Notes under the pieces: generated by a model
The model's database searches: none
Seen by the model: only the letters and a program-made list of their open reading frames with translations
What the model was told of the DNA's origin: nothing
Shown here: positions 16,952 through 25,427 of the stretch, one piece after another
How the letters are laid out: each line of letters starts with the position of its first letter
Numbering within the stretch: the stretch's first letter is position 1
Program-made: the position numbers and the translations under genes
Assembly (NCBI GenBank): GCA_017431005.1
Contig: JAFRLY010000012.1
Location: 1-64,000, forward strand
DNA: 64,000 nt
Direction: 5' to 3'
Origin: Clostridia bacterium
GTDB lineage: Bacteria > Bacillota > Clostridia > Christensenellales > Aristaeellaceae

Positions 16952-17959
16952 ATGGAACAGGAACGCAAACCGGTCATTTTTTCCGGCATACAGCCCAGCG
17001 GCACGCTGACCCTGGGCAATTATATCGGTGCGCTGAGCCGCTTTGCAGAACTGCAGGATACCTACGATTGCCTTTACTGCGTGGTGGATGAGCATGCCAT
17101 CACCGTCCGGCAGAACCCGGCGGATCTGCGCCGCCGCTGTCTGGAACTGACAGCGCTGTATCTGGCCAGCGGCATTGATCCGCAGAAAAGCATTCTTTAC
17201 TGCCAGAGCCATGTCAGTGCCCACGCGGAGCTGGCCTGGATTCTGAATTGTTACACCTATATGGGTGAGCTCAGCCGTATGACGCAGTTCAAGGATAAGA
17301 GCGCGAAGCATGCCGACAACATCAACGCTGGCCTCTTCACCTACCCCGTGCTGATGGCTGCCGACATCCTGCTGTATCAGACCAATTTTGTGCCTGTCGG
17401 CTCGGATCAGAAGCAGCACCTGGAGCTAGCCCGGGATATAGCACAGCGTTTCAACGGTATTTACGGTGATGTATTCACCGTTCCGGAACCTCTGATCACC
17501 AAGGTTGGAGCCAGGGTCATGTCCCTCCAGGAGCCCACCCGGAAGATGAGCAAAAGCGATCCGGAGGAAACCTTTATTTCCCTGCTGGACGATCCGGATG
17601 CAGTACGCCGGAAAATCAAGAGGGCTGTTACCGATTCCGACGGAGAAATCCGCTTTGATCCGGAAAGCAAGCCTGGTGTCAGCAACCTGCTGAGCATTAT
17701 CTCCGCCCTGACTGGTGAACCAATGGAAAAGGTATGCGGGGAACTGCAGGGTCAGGGCTACGGCACCCTGAAGACTCGCGTAACAGACTGCGTCATTGCG
17801 GCGCTGACACCCCTGCAGGCCGAATTCAAACGGCTGATCGCCGATAAGCCTTATCTGATGAGCGTGCTGAACGAAAGCTCCGAGAAAGCTTCCAGGATCG
17901 CTGTAAAAACGCTGCGCAAGGTGCAGAAGAAGATCGGTTTTGCTCCCAGAAGCCTGTAA
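16952..17959 (+). CDS. trpS: Tryptophanyl-tRNA synthetase
   Basis: Charges tRNA-Trp with tryptophan in the cytoplasm. About 335 residues, normal for a class Ic synthetase. Visible signatures are [17 protein letters not shown], which holds the HIGH-equivalent TLGN, and the KMSKS loop ([10 protein letters not shown]). Start at 16952 is chosen because GAAGGA lies 9 bases before it and homology begins at once with [13 protein letters not shown]; an in-frame ATG at 16886 would lie upstream of any plausible transcription start. It stands alone, divergent from the polyamine operon. Confidence 0.95.
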   Translation: MEQERKPVIFSGIQPSGTLTLGNYIGALSRFAELQDTYDCLYCVVDEHAITVRQNPADLRRRCLELTALYLASGIDPQKSILYCQSHVSAHAELAWILNCYTYMGELSRMTQFKDKSAKHADNINAGLFTYPVLMAADILLYQTNFVPVGSDQKQHLELARDIAQRFNGIYGDVFTVPEPLITKVGARVMSLQEPTRKMSKSDPEETFISLLDDPDAVRRKIKRAVTDSDGEIRFDPESKPGVSNLLSIISALTGEPMEKVCGELQGQGYGTLKTRVTDCVIAALTPLQAEFKRLIADKPYLMSVLNESSEKASRIAVKTLRKVQKKIGFAPRSL

Positions 17960-18001
17960 TCTGTTGTTTACCTAATAACGATATTTCCCGAAGGGGGTTC
18001 A

Positions 18002-18024
18002 GGGGGGCGATCGGAAAGCCCCCC
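18002..18024 (+). other. Strong hairpin before the pyrH ribosome binding site
   Basis: Perfect 7-bp GC stem (18002-18008 with 18018-18024, 9-base loop) without a T-run, ending about 5 bases before GAGGAGG of pyrH. It could act as a weak trpS terminator or as a structure modulating pyrH; neither is shown. Confidence 0.5.
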
Positions 18025-18040
18025 TTGCGAGGAGGATTCT

Positions 18041-18751
18041 ATGGCTGTTTACAAACGCATTCTGCTGAAGCTGAGCGGTGAGGCGCTGAAGTCCGGCTCT
18101 GATCTGTTTGATTTTGAAAAGGTGAATCAGGTGGCAGGCATCATCCGACGCATCCGGGAAATGGGCGTGGAGGTCGGTATCGTTATCGGTGCGGGCAATA
18201 TCTGGCGCGGCCGTCAGGGTCCTGCCGCCAATATGGATGCCGTCACAGCGGACCAGATGGGTATGCTGGGCACAATGATCAACTGCCTCTGCGTGGCTGA
18301 TGCCCTACGGAAGGCCGGACTGGACGCGGTGATTCAGTCTGCTGTGGATATGAACCGGTTCGCGGAGCCTTTTAACGCGATGGCAGCCCGCCGCCATCTG
18401 AGCGATGGCCGCGTGGTACTGTTTGCCTGTGGCACAGGCAATCCCTTCTTCTCCACGGATTCCGGTGTGGCCCTCAGAGCTGTCGAGATGCAGGTGGACG
18501 CAGTGCTGATGGCCAAGAATATCGACGGCGTATACACTGCCGATCCTCTGAAAGATCCCTCTGCCACCCTGATCAAGGATATATCCTATGCGGATGCTCT
18601 GTCGAAGGGACTGAAAGTGATGGACGCCTCCGCCTTTGCCCTGTGCGCTGAAAATCAGGTTCCCATGGTCCGGGTTTTCGGCCTGGACGATCCGGAGAAC
18701 CTGATCCGCGTCCTCGAAGGCAGCGACATCGGCACCTTCGTGCATCCCTGA
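18041..18751 (+). CDS. pyrH: Uridylate kinase
   Basis: Phosphorylates UMP to UDP with ATP, a step in pyrimidine nucleotide synthesis. The 236 residues are of the amino acid kinase fold typical of bacterial PyrH: KLSGEALKSG at the N-terminus, VIGAGNIWRGR, and ATDNVDG-equivalent KNIDGVYTADPLKDP. GAGGAGG lies 6 bases upstream. In many Firmicutes pyrH follows rpsB-tsf; here it is on the opposite strand and separated from them by a coiled-coil protein gene. Confidence 0.95.
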   Translation: MAVYKRILLKLSGEALKSGSDLFDFEKVNQVAGIIRRIREMGVEVGIVIGAGNIWRGRQGPAANMDAVTADQMGMLGTMINCLCVADALRKAGLDAVIQSAVDMNRFAEPFNAMAARRHLSDGRVVLFACGTGNPFFSTDSGVALRAVEMQVDAVLMAKNIDGVYTADPLKDPSATLIKDISYADALSKGLKVMDASAFALCAENQVPMVRVFGLDDPENLIRVLEGSDIGTFVHP

Positions 18752-18773
18752 AACAGATTCCCCAAAAGCACGT

Positions 18774-18806
18774 ACCGGCAGTGCTCACAGGAGCCTGCCG
18801 GTTTTT
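18774..18806 (+). terminator. Terminator of pyrH
   Basis: Eight-pair stem (18774-18781 with 18795-18802) followed by five T. Confidence 0.85.
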
Positions 18807-18877
18807 ATGTGCTTATTTGCGCGGCGAGGTTCCGCGCCTGTTGTATCCATCAGAAAGGCAAAGAAAATACTTCCCTC

Positions 18878-19390
18878 TTACGGAGTGCCTTCCCCGGCTT
18901 CTTCTGCTGCCATCTCGCCTTCCGCTGCAGCTTCTTCAGGTGCCGTTTCGCCTTCCTCAGTCGTTTCTTCAGTCTGGGCTTCATTCTCCGCAGGAGCTTC
19001 CTCCGATCCGTCTTCGGCATCGGCTGTCTCTGTGCCTTCCTCCGCGGGCGTTTCCTCTGGAGCCTGCCCGGACAGAATGGCCATGATACTTGTCATGGAT
19101 TCCTCCGCCTCAGCCAGCCGGCCCTTCAGTTCCTCCATGCCTGCGCTCATAGAAGCCTTGTCCGCCATCAGGGTTTCAATTTCCTGGGCGGAAGCGCTCA
19201 GCTGCTCCGTCAGCTCCTGAACCTTCGTCTCACCGCTCTGCACCTGAGCCGTCAGCTCCGTAATCGTGTTTTCTGCTGTTGTCAGCTTTTCCTTCAGCCC
19301 GCCAACCTGTCCGTTCATCAGAAAGAAACCGACAACTGCCACTATCACCAGGCAGCAAACCGCGGCTATCCAGCCCTTGTTGCTTTTCAT
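18878..19390 (-). CDS. Membrane-anchored coiled-coil protein with acidic tail, function unknown
   Basis: Not a recognised family. The 170 residues have three parts: one membrane helix near the N-terminus (WIAAVCCLVIVAVVGFFLM), a coiled coil at about 30-110 rich in E, L, T and S heptads (LKEKLTTAENTITELTAQVQ), and a strongly acidic, Ala/Glu/Pro-rich tail ending EEAGEGTP. The topology suggests an extracytoplasmic or surface-exposed spacer held in the membrane. AGAGGG lies 7 bases upstream of the ATG. It lies downstream of rpsB-tsf on the same strand, beyond their terminator, so it is probably a separate transcript. Confidence 0.75.
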   Translation of the reverse strand: MKSNKGWIAAVCCLVIVAVVGFFLMNGQVGGLKEKLTTAENTITELTAQVQSGETKVQELTEQLSASAQEIETLMADKASMSAGMEELKGRLAEAEESMTSIMAILSGQAPEETPAEEGTETADAEDGSEEAPAENEAQTEETTEEGETAPEEAAAEGEMAAEEAGEGTP

Positions 19391-19498
19391 GCTGTCACCC
19401 TCTGTCTTTCAGTTTTCTCCGCGTCATCCCCGCGGTCTTTTATAATAATATTTCGCCGGGATGCACTTTTTTTCCTTCCGCCGGACGTGCGCACAACG

Positions 19499-19531
19499 AA
19501 AAACCCTCTTTCCCCGTTTGGGAAAAGAGGG
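19499..19531 (-). terminator. Terminator of rpsB-tsf
   Basis: Stem 19504-19514 with 19520-19531 followed on the minus strand by five T. Confidence 0.85.
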
Positions 19532-19548
19532 CATTACGCTTGATGGGA

Positions 19549-20478
19549 TTATTTCGCGGCCATCGCGGCGATCTCAGCGGCCAGGTCATCCTTCCGCTTC
19601 TCGATACCTTCGCCCCGCTCAAACCGGCTGAACTTCACGATGTCCAGCGTCGCACCGGTTTCCTTGGCGATTTCAGCCATCAGGCTCTTGATCGTCTTGT
19701 CGCCGTCCTTGACAAAAGGCTGCTCCAGCAGGCAAACTTCTTTGTAATACTTCTCGATGCGGCCTTCGACCATCTTGTCGACGATCTTCTCGGGCTTGCC
19801 TTCATTCAGCGCCTGAGCACGGAGAATTTCCTTTTCCTTCTCCAGCTTGGTGCTGTCCACTTCCTCGCGGCGAACCGCTTCGGGCTTGGCAGCGGCAATC
19901 TGCAGCGCCAGATCATGAGCGAAGGTCTTCACGGTGTCATTCTTACGGCCGGCTTCGTCCGCGCTGACTTCCACCATAACGCCAACCTTGCCGCCCAGGT
20001 GAATGTAGGTAGACACAACGCCCTTGGTCTCATAGCGTGAGAAGCGGCGGACGCTGATCTTCTCACCGATCGCGACAGTGGCGTCGCTGATCAGGTCGGA
20101 AATGGTCTTGCTCGCGTCATCCACGAAGGGCTGGGCCAGCAGAGCGTCCACATCGGCGGGATTCGCCAGGGCAACGTGCTTGGCCACGTTGTTCGCGAAG
20201 TTCACGAAGTTGTCGGTCTTAGCAACGAAGTCCGTCTCGCAGTTAACCTCGACGATAGCGCCGATGGAGCCATCCTCGTTGGTGTACTGGGAAACCACGC
20301 CTTCAGCGGCGATGCGGCTGGCCTTCTTAGCAGCCTGGCTCAGTCCCTTTTCACGCAGCCATTCAATGGCCTTTTCCATGTCGCCGTCGCTCTCAACCAG
20401 AGCCTTTTTGCAGTCCATCATGCCGGCGCTGGTGCGCTCGCGCAGCTCTTTAACCATAGCGGAAGTAATTGCTGCCAT
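19549..20478 (-). CDS. tsf: Elongation factor Ts
   Basis: Nucleotide exchange factor that regenerates EF-Tu-GTP. The 309 residues contain the N-terminal UBA-like domain with [19 protein letters not shown] and the core with [18 protein letters not shown] lies 9 bases upstream. It follows rpsB by 65 bases, the standard bacterial rpsB-tsf order. Confidence 0.97.
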   Translation of the reverse strand: MAAITSAMVKELRERTSAGMMDCKKALVESDGDMEKAIEWLREKGLSQAAKKASRIAAEGVVSQYTNEDGSIGAIVEVNCETDFVAKTDNFVNFANNVAKHVALANPADVDALLAQPFVDDASKTISDLISDATVAIGEKISVRRFSRYETKGVVSTYIHLGGKVGVMVEVSADEAGRKNDTVKTFAHDLALQIAAAKPEAVRREEVDSTKLEKEKEILRAQALNEGKPEKIVDKMVEGRIEKYYKEVCLLEQPFVKDGDKTIKSLMAEIAKETGATLDIVKFSRFERGEGIEKRKDDLAAEIAAMAAK

Positions 20479-20543
20479 ATCAAATCATCCTTTCAAATTC
20501 TTGTGTTTTTCTCCTTCAGACCGCGCTGAAGGTGGCCCTGCTC

Positions 20544-21290
20544 TCAGGCTTCGGGCTTTTCCTCAGCGGCCTGTTCGGCTTCGGGAGCGGCGTCCGGCTC
20601 GGACTGCTCGCCCTGCTTGCCTTCCAGCACAGCGTCGGCCATCTTGCCGGCGATCAGCTTGACCGCGCGGATGGCATCGTCGTTGCCGGGGATCACGTAA
20701 TCGATTTCGTCAGGATCACAGTTGGTGTCCACGATACCCACGATCGGGATGCCCAGGATGCGGGCTTCAGTCACAGCGATGTGCTCTTTCCGGGGGTCAA
20801 CCACGAACAGAGCGCCGGGGAGCTTCTTCATCTCACGGATACCGCCCAGGTTGATCTGCAGCTTTTCACGCTCATGGATCAGCTTGATGACTTCCTTCTT
20901 GGGCAGAACGTCGAACTGACCGCTCTGCTCCATCTTGTCAATCTGATTCAGACGGTCGATCCGGGTGCGGATGGTCTTGAAGTTGGTCAGCATGCCGCCC
21001 AGCCAGCGGTTGTTCACATAGAACATGTTGCAGCGCTTGGCTTCGCTTTCGATGGATTCCTGCGCCTGCTTCTTGGTGCCGACGAACAGGATGCTCTTGC
21101 CTTCCATCGCGATATCGCGTACGAAAGCGTAAGCTTCATCAACCTTGCGAACAGTCTTCTGCAGGTCGATGATGTAGATGCCGTTGCGTTCGGTGAAGAT
21201 GTACGGAGCCATCTTCGGGTTCCACCGGCGGGTCTGGTGACCAAAGTGTACGCCGGCTTCCAGGAGCTGTTTCATTGAGATAACTGCCAT
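20544..21290 (-). CDS. rpsB: 30S ribosomal protein S2
   Basis: Component of the small ribosomal subunit needed for S1 and initiation. About 248 residues: [20 protein letters not shown] at the N-terminus, [14 protein letters not shown] and [12 protein letters not shown] in the core, and an acidic Ala/Glu-rich C-terminal tail. The start at 21290 is set by AAGGAGG just upstream and by homology; the open frame continues upstream to 21398 but is leader. Confidence 0.97.
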   Translation of the reverse strand: MAVISMKQLLEAGVHFGHQTRRWNPKMAPYIFTERNGIYIIDLQKTVRKVDEAYAFVRDIAMEGKSILFVGTKKQAQESIESEAKRCNMFYVNNRWLGGMLTNFKTIRTRIDRLNQIDKMEQSGQFDVLPKKEVIKLIHEREKLQINLGGIREMKKLPGALFVVDPRKEHIAVTEARILGIPIVGIVDTNCDPDEIDYVIPGNDDAIRAVKLIAGKMADAVLEGKQGEQSEPDAAPEAEQAAEEKPEA

Positions 21291-21388
21291 TGGGATTTCC
21301 TCCTTGTTTTTCCTCCCTCTTCCCCTGCGCGACGGGCCACCGCAAAGCGGCACAAGCAATCGCGGGGAAAAGGTGCGTAATCGTTGGA

Positions 21389-21417
21389 ATTTTAGCACAT
21401 CTTCCCGCCGTATGCAA
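21389..21417 (-). promoter_or_regulatory. Promoter of rpsB-tsf with a 95-base leader
   Basis: Minus strand TTGCAT (21412-21417), 17-base spacer, TAAAAT (21389-21394) with extended TG. The leader of about 95 bases before rpsB is a plausible site for S2 autoregulation, but I recognise no specific structure. Confidence 0.7.
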
Positions 21418-21441
21418 GGGGTGAAATCTAATTTTGCACCC

Positions 21442-21470
21442 TTTACAGCCTTATTTTTGTTTGTTATAAT
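21442..21470 (+). promoter_or_regulatory. Promoter of rubrerythrin, possible PerR-like site
   Basis: TTTACA (21442-21447), 17-base spacer, perfect TATAAT (21465-21470). The -10 lies in TTATAATCCTAATGA, which matches one half of the PerR box TTATAAT-N-ATTATAA well and the other half poorly. The promoter diverges from that of rpsB. Confidence 0.7.
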
Positions 21471-21542
21471 CCTAATGACGCAAAAGTCACAAAAAAGCGT
21501 AAAACTTTCACTATTATTTATAATGAACGGAGGAAATGAATC

Positions 21543-22085
21543 ATGAAATGGGTTTGCTCAGTTTGCGGTTATGTTTATGAAGGTCCGGAACCGCCGGAAA
21601 AGTGCCCCGTCTGCAAGGCTCCCGCTTCCAAGTTTGTTAAGCAGGAAGCTGAAATGACCTGGGCTGCCGAGCATGTGGTCGGCGTAGCGCAGGGTGTGCC
21701 GGAAGACATCCTTGCTGATCTGCGCGCCAATTTCCAGGGTGAGTGCAGCGAAGTCGGCATGTACCTGGCCATGGGCCGCGTCGCCGCCCGTGAAGGCTAT
21801 CCGGAGATCGCTGAATACTGGAAGACCGCCGCGTTTGAAGAAGCGGAACATGCCGCCAAGTTTGCCGAGCTGCTGGGTGAAGTGCTGACCGACAGCACCG
21901 AGAAGAACCTGAAGATGCGTGTGGAAGCCGAGAACGGCGCCACCGCCGGCAAGACCGACCTGGCCAAGCGCGCCAAGGCCCTGAACCTGGACGCCATCCA
22001 TGACACCGTACATGAGATGGCCCGCGACGAGGCGAGGCACGGCAAAGCCTTTGCGGGGCTGCTGAAGCGGTATTTCGGGAAGTGA
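21543..22085 (+). CDS. rbr: Rubrerythrin with N-terminal rubredoxin domain (reverse rubrerythrin)
   Basis: Non-haem di-iron peroxidase that protects anaerobes from hydrogen peroxide. Of 180 residues, 1-35 form a rubredoxin-like iron site ([15 protein letters not shown]) and 45-180 a ferritin-like di-iron domain with [15 protein letters not shown] and DEARHGKAF. The rubredoxin module is N-terminal, the reverse of classical rubrerythrin. GGAGG lies 9 bases upstream. The final 60 bp of this gene (22026-22085) recurs three more times downstream with the reading frame essentially kept; see the repeat entries. Confidence 0.95.
   Translation: MKWVCSVCGYVYEGPEPPEKCPVCKAPASKFVKQEAEMTWAAEHVVGVAQGVPEDILADLRANFQGECSEVGMYLAMGRVAAREGYPEIAEYWKTAAFEEAEHAAKFAELLGEVLTDSTEKNLKMRVEAENGATAGKTDLAKRAKALNLDAIHDTVHEMARDEARHGKAFAGLLKRYFGK
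22026..22085 (+). repeat. Rubrerythrin 3'-end repeat, copy 0 (in the gene)
   Basis: Encodes [19 protein letters not shown] and stop. Reference copy of a 60-bp element repeated at 22760, 23260 and 23573 in the same orientation. Homology stops at the stop codon in every copy. Confidence 0.9.
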
Positions 22086-22102
22086 TCCATTGCGGTTTCT
22101 GC

Positions 22103-22130
22103 GGAGCGGCTTTGCTGCCGCTCCGTTTTC
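22103..22130 (+). terminator. Terminator of rubrerythrin
   Basis: Eight-pair stem (22103-22110 with 22117-22124) followed by GTTTTC. A diverged copy of this terminator and its right flank lies at 25428-25470. Confidence 0.8.
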
Positions 22131-22227
22131 AATTGCAGCTTGTTTTTCTTCCTGATACATCAAGCACCGGCCCATTCCTTTTCTTTCCGTATCCTGTTAT
22201 GATGATCCCGAAAGGGAGGGGGTCAAC

Positions 22228-22761
22228 ATGAATCTGAATTCGAAACTGATGGGATCATACCTGCAGACGGAACGCAAAAAGATGGGGATGACGCAGTCTG
22301 AGCTTTCCGAAAAGCTGAATGTCAGTCCGCAGGCCGTATCAAACTGGGAACGGGGCGAAACGCTTCCGGATGTCTCCATGCTGCTGGATCTGGCTGAAAC
22401 GCTGCACTGCTCCGTTGACGCGATCCTTTCCGGCGGCAAAGGCTGCGGTGGTTTCCGAAGGCACGTCACGGTGGCGCAGATGCAGGAAGCCTTGTCTTCG
22501 CTGGACCGCATCGGCGAGCTTTTGGGCCGGGATCACTTTATCTACCAATGCATCATCGACGCGCTGAACGCGCGCATGAACACCACCATCGAAGTATCTT
22601 TCTCCGATCCGCATATTTTCGACGTGTTCACGATCGAATTTCTGCTGGCGTGCATCAGGAACGGCGATTATGTCGATCCAAAGGATGTGGAAGCTCATCT
22701 GCCGCCAAGTAAGGCGCGCGATTACCTGATGAAATCCATGCAGGAACACGGTATATGCTGA
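22228..22761 (+). CDS. XRE-family regulator ending at a rubrerythrin repeat
   Basis: DNA-binding protein of 177 residues. Residues 5-70 are a clear helix-turn-helix (MTQSELSEKLNVSPQAVSNW), followed by a C-terminal part of about 100 residues with no domain I recognise (IGELLGRDHFIYQCIIDALN). AAAGGGAGGGGG precedes the ATG. Its TGA stop overlaps the first two bases of repeat copy 1, so the gene and the repeat share an exact junction, as does the zinc-ribbon gene downstream. It lies in the first interval between the rubrerythrin repeats, and is therefore probably part of an inserted cassette. Targets are unknown. Confidence 0.85.
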   Translation: MNLNSKLMGSYLQTERKKMGMTQSELSEKLNVSPQAVSNWERGETLPDVSMLLDLAETLHCSVDAILSGGKGCGGFRRHVTVAQMQEALSSLDRIGELLGRDHFIYQCIIDALNARMNTTIEVSFSDPHIFDVFTIEFLLACIRNGDYVDPKDVEAHLPPSKARDYLMKSMQEHGIC

Positions 22762-22817
22762 CGGTGCGACACGGCAAGGCGTTTGCGGGGCTGCTGAAGC
22801 AGTATTTCGGAAAGTGA
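22760..22817 (+). repeat. Rubrerythrin 3'-end repeat, copy 1
   Basis: 58 bp. The last 48 bp match copy 0 at 44 positions by eye; two bases are missing near the left end, so the frame there is broken. It starts in the XRE stop codon (TGACG) and ends at TGA. Confidence 0.88.
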
Positions 22818-22820
22818 AAT

Positions 22821-22876
22821 CCCCGCTGCGCGGGGCTTTCTGGGGAGTGACGCTGATGGGTGTCACTCCTCTTTTT
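22821..22876 (+). terminator. Two consecutive hairpins after repeat copy 1
   Basis: A GC hairpin (22821-22826 with 22830-22835) begins four bases after the repeat. A second, terminator-like stem of 8 perfect pairs (22844-22851 with 22862-22869) is followed by TCTTTTT. Confidence 0.8.
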
Positions 22877-23247
22877 ATCCCTCGGGCTCTGACAATTCTT
22901 CTGACAATCATGAATTTTCGCATCTTTTGCCAAAGTGCTTCTGACAAAAACCTCTGACAAAAATATTGTACTTTTCAACTTTGGCACGTTCAGCACCCCT
23001 GATCTTGTACTCAAATTGTACCAAAGATGTTGAAAAGATGATTCGGAGAAGTACCAGTCTTGTACTGAAAATGATTCAGACTTGATTCAAAGTTGAGTGA
23101 TAGTTCCTTCACTCTTGAATCCTTCCAGAATCACGCTGACCGTTGACAAATAAGGCATTTCAAAGTATCATTATCATGATCCTTGTGGAAGGGAATCTTC
23201 CGCAGCCCTGACACCGTGCCCTTACAGCGGGTCGAAGACCCGCTGAT
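22877..23247. other. Gene-free interval with short repeated motifs and a hairpin
   Basis: No credible gene. TCTGACAA occurs four times (22888, 22900, 22940, 22953), as two pairs spaced 12-13 bases. TTGTAC occurs several times between about 22966 and 23068, and a CAAAG-TTGAAAAG element appears in both orientations. A perfect 9-bp hairpin (23225-23233 with 23237-23245, loop GAA) ends just before repeat copy 2. It could be a decayed cassette or a regulatory or non-coding RNA region. Confidence 0.5.
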
Positions 23248-23319
23248 GAAATGGCCCGCGACAAAGCCCGGCATGGCAAAGCCTTTGCTGGACTGCTCAA
23301 GCGGTACTTTGGGAAATGA
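23248..23319 (+). repeat. Rubrerythrin 3'-end repeat, copy 2
   Basis: The 60-bp unit is 23260-23319 and homology extends 12 bases further left. It encodes [20 protein letters not shown], then FGK and stop: one amino acid differs from the gene although many third codon positions differ. Confidence 0.9.
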
Positions 23320-23331
23320 GGATTACTGACC

Positions 23332-23574
23332 ATGGCAACGTTTTTCAGGAAGAATCCACCCGCGGCTTGTCCCAAGTGTGGCAAAGCGGATGGCTGGCAC
23401 GTACTGACGGCTGAAGCATCCCAGGATTATGTTAACCAGGGCTCAGCGGTGAATTCATTCTCATCAGCTCCCATCCGCAACACTTTTAGTCAGAACCTGA
23501 CGGGTGCGATGGGCAAAAAGAGCAGCAAGCTCCGCTATCACTGCGACAGTTGTGGATACGAAAAAGCTTATTGA
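23332..23574 (+). CDS. Small zinc-ribbon protein between rubrerythrin repeats
   Basis: An 80-residue protein with two CxxC pairs (CPKCGKADGW near residue 13 and CDSCGYEKAY at the C-terminus) that should bind one zinc. The middle is Ser/Asn-rich. No family assignment. GAGG lies about 10 bases before the ATG, within the end of repeat copy 2. Its TGA stop overlaps the first bases of repeat copy 3 (TGACG), the same junction as that of the XRE gene. It is probably cargo of an inserted cassette. Confidence 0.7.
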   Translation: MATFFRKNPPAACPKCGKADGWHVLTAEASQDYVNQGSAVNSFSSAPIRNTFSQNLTGAMGKKSSKLRYHCDSCGYEKAY

Positions 23575-23632
23575 CGAAGCCCGGCACGACAAGGCCTTCG
23601 CCGGACTGCTTAAGCGGTACTTCGGGAAATAA
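23573..23632 (+). repeat. Rubrerythrin 3'-end repeat, copy 3
   Basis: 60 bp encoding [19 protein letters not shown] and TAA: one amino acid change relative to the gene, with several synonymous base changes. It is followed by its own terminator. Confidence 0.9.
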
Positions 23633-23657
23633 GAAAGCAGTCAATTCAAAGCTTTCA

Positions 23658-23694
23658 AAGGATGCCTGTTATGAACAGGCATCCTTCTTTTTTT
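23658..23694 (+). terminator. Terminator after repeat copy 3
   Basis: Perfect 13-pair stem (23658-23670 with 23674-23686), ATG loop, followed by a T-run. Confidence 0.9.
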
Positions 23695-23830
23695 CAGCTT
23701 TCAGGCGCCGAAAGTGTGACTCCCACCTTAAGTTCGGTCATCAATCTTCCTTTGGTTTTGAAGAAGTACATGTTGATGTGTAAGTGTGCAGCATATCTGT
23801 AAGTACAGGTATTCTTTATTTCCATACGGA

Positions 23831-25099
23831 TTATGATAAGAACAGTCCCTCGACACTTTTGGAAAGAATATCTATATTATTATACTGTATATAGATATTC
23901 TCACCATTTTCATCCAGAATACGAACCTTTTCATTTATCATCCGAATTGTATCACATAGATCTGTGCTGTTTTGGGCGTTGAATGCGATTCTGGAAATCA
24001 GATTATAACGGTTAATATGATCTCCCTCTTGTACAACGTTGCTGATTAAAAAACGATTTTTATCGAGTTCTTTGAATCCTTTCATCGAGCAAACAATACC
24101 TGGCCTGTCAGCAAATAAAAAGTATAAGCAGTAAGCTTTCTTATATGGTGGCTGTCTAAGCGCAGGAATCATTGCTGCCCTATGCTCAATCCCAAGTGCA
24201 GTATCCAGCATCCACCTGACAGGATTGAATCCCTGCCCTTCTTCGTTCAGCGTGGATGTTTCTCCCGCGTTCATTCTATGCGCCATTTCAATTGCGTAGT
24301 ATCTGCCATTTGCATCCCGAATAAACTGTATCCAGGCAATACCATTTCTGCATCCTATGCTTCTGAACAGTTTGACGCATTTTTCATTTATCTGTTCCAT
24401 GAACTCCTGATTGTCTTCCATTGCGGAGACACCAATCGAATAGAGAAAAGTAGGATATCCAGGCTGCTTAAAAGCACGATTCCTTGCAACACAGCATATT
24501 TCATTTTCTGCAACATAGAAATTATTCCAGGATTCCTCTCCAGTTATATATCTTTCCACTAGTATATCTTTTTCACTTATTGTTCTAGCTTTTTGATATG
24601 CTTCAAGCATTTCTTCTTCATTATAACAGATGCTGACGCCTCTATTTCCTGATCCGTCAACTGGTTTAACTACAACCGGATATTCGATCTTATTCATTTC
24701 ATCCCTGCATGGAGGATCTGAAAGAGTATATTCATCCACAACGGGAATACCAATTTCTTTGCATTTTTCTTTGAATAATTGTTTATTTCTGGCATATTTC
24801 CACGGTTCGTCTTCAATGTAGCAAGGGAGATTTAGCCTCCCTGCCAGTTGTTTGACACGGTCCAGATTGAACTCGCTGACTCCGGAGAATACCGCATTGA
24901 CATTTTCTTCCCTGCACTTTTGTTCGAGAAGGTCAATTTCATTTGTACTGATCATCCAGTATTCATCAGCCTCAAGTTTGGCATAGGAACGCTCAGGTGG
25001 AAGATTGTCTGTTACTATTACATAGCATCCCATATCTTTGGCCGTCTGCACAATCTCTGTGCTAATTAGAGAAGTTCCAAGAAGTAATAGCTTTGTCAT
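23831..25099 (-). CDS. ATP-grasp carboxylate ligase, paralogue 1
   Basis: ATP-grasp superfamily enzyme, expected to join a carboxylate to an amine or thiol through an acyl-phosphate; substrates unknown. The 422 residues comprise a pre-ATP-grasp Rossmann part (LLLLGTSLISTEIVQTAKDM), the nucleotide-binding region with VVVKPVDGSGNRGVSIC near 145, the metal-binding region with IQFIRD and YYAIEMAHRMNAGET near 270, and a C-terminal domain. It is colinear and of identical length with the next gene, about two-thirds to three-quarters identical by eye. Start 25099 (MTKLLLLGTS) is set by that alignment; the ribosome binding site is weak (GAGAGAAGAG). The sequence is AT-rich compared with neighbours, suggesting acquisition. 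Confidence 0.85.
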   Translation of the reverse strand: MTKLLLLGTSLISTEIVQTAKDMGCYVIVTDNLPPERSYAKLEADEYWMISTNEIDLLEQKCREENVNAVFSGVSEFNLDRVKQLAGRLNLPCYIEDEPWKYARNKQLFKEKCKEIGIPVVDEYTLSDPPCRDEMNKIEYPVVVKPVDGSGNRGVSICYNEEEMLEAYQKARTISEKDILVERYITGEESWNNFYVAENEICCVARNRAFKQPGYPTFLYSIGVSAMEDNQEFMEQINEKCVKLFRSIGCRNGIAWIQFIRDANGRYYAIEMAHRMNAGETSTLNEEGQGFNPVRWMLDTALGIEHRAAMIPALRQPPYKKAYCLYFLFADRPGIVCSMKGFKELDKNRFLISNVVQEGDHINRYNLISRIAFNAQNSTDLCDTIRMINEKVRILDENGENIYIQYNNIDILSKSVEGLFLS

Positions 25100-25427
25100 G
25101 TCTCTTCTCTCTTTCTGTTCTGTAAGTAATTTCGACATTCCAGTCATTATGGAAAGAAATATGGACCGGTTCAATAATAGTTACTGGTTTATTTTTTGTC
25201 CTTGTAACATGTAACTTGTGTAGTCTTATTCTTTTTACGTAGCCCTGTCAAGAGTATTTTTGCCATTAATACATTTATTAGATTTAGGCGTTGCGATTAT
25301 CAAACAACCGGTTGTGCTTCATCTGGAAGCATGATAAAGCCTTATGACAAAGCCTGTTATCGCAAGCCTTACCCTAACCGATGACGCGCTATTTCCGGTA
25401 TAATTATATAAATGTCAATTACGAACC
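25100..25427. other. AT-rich interval between the ATP-grasp genes
   Basis: No gene seen. Around 25190-25225 a TTTTTTGTCC...AACTTGT stretch resembles one at about 27015-27050 upstream of the second ATP-grasp gene, so the duplication seems to include upstream sequence. At 25355-25400 a segment ending CGCGCTATTTCCGG faintly resembles the rubrerythrin 3' end and may be a decayed fifth copy. Confidence 0.4.

Noticed and set aside
22888..22960. TCTGACAA series considered as a CRISPR or iteron array
   Set aside because: Units are only 8 bases with irregular spacing (12, 40, 13), no spacers of constant length, and no cas or replication gene nearby.
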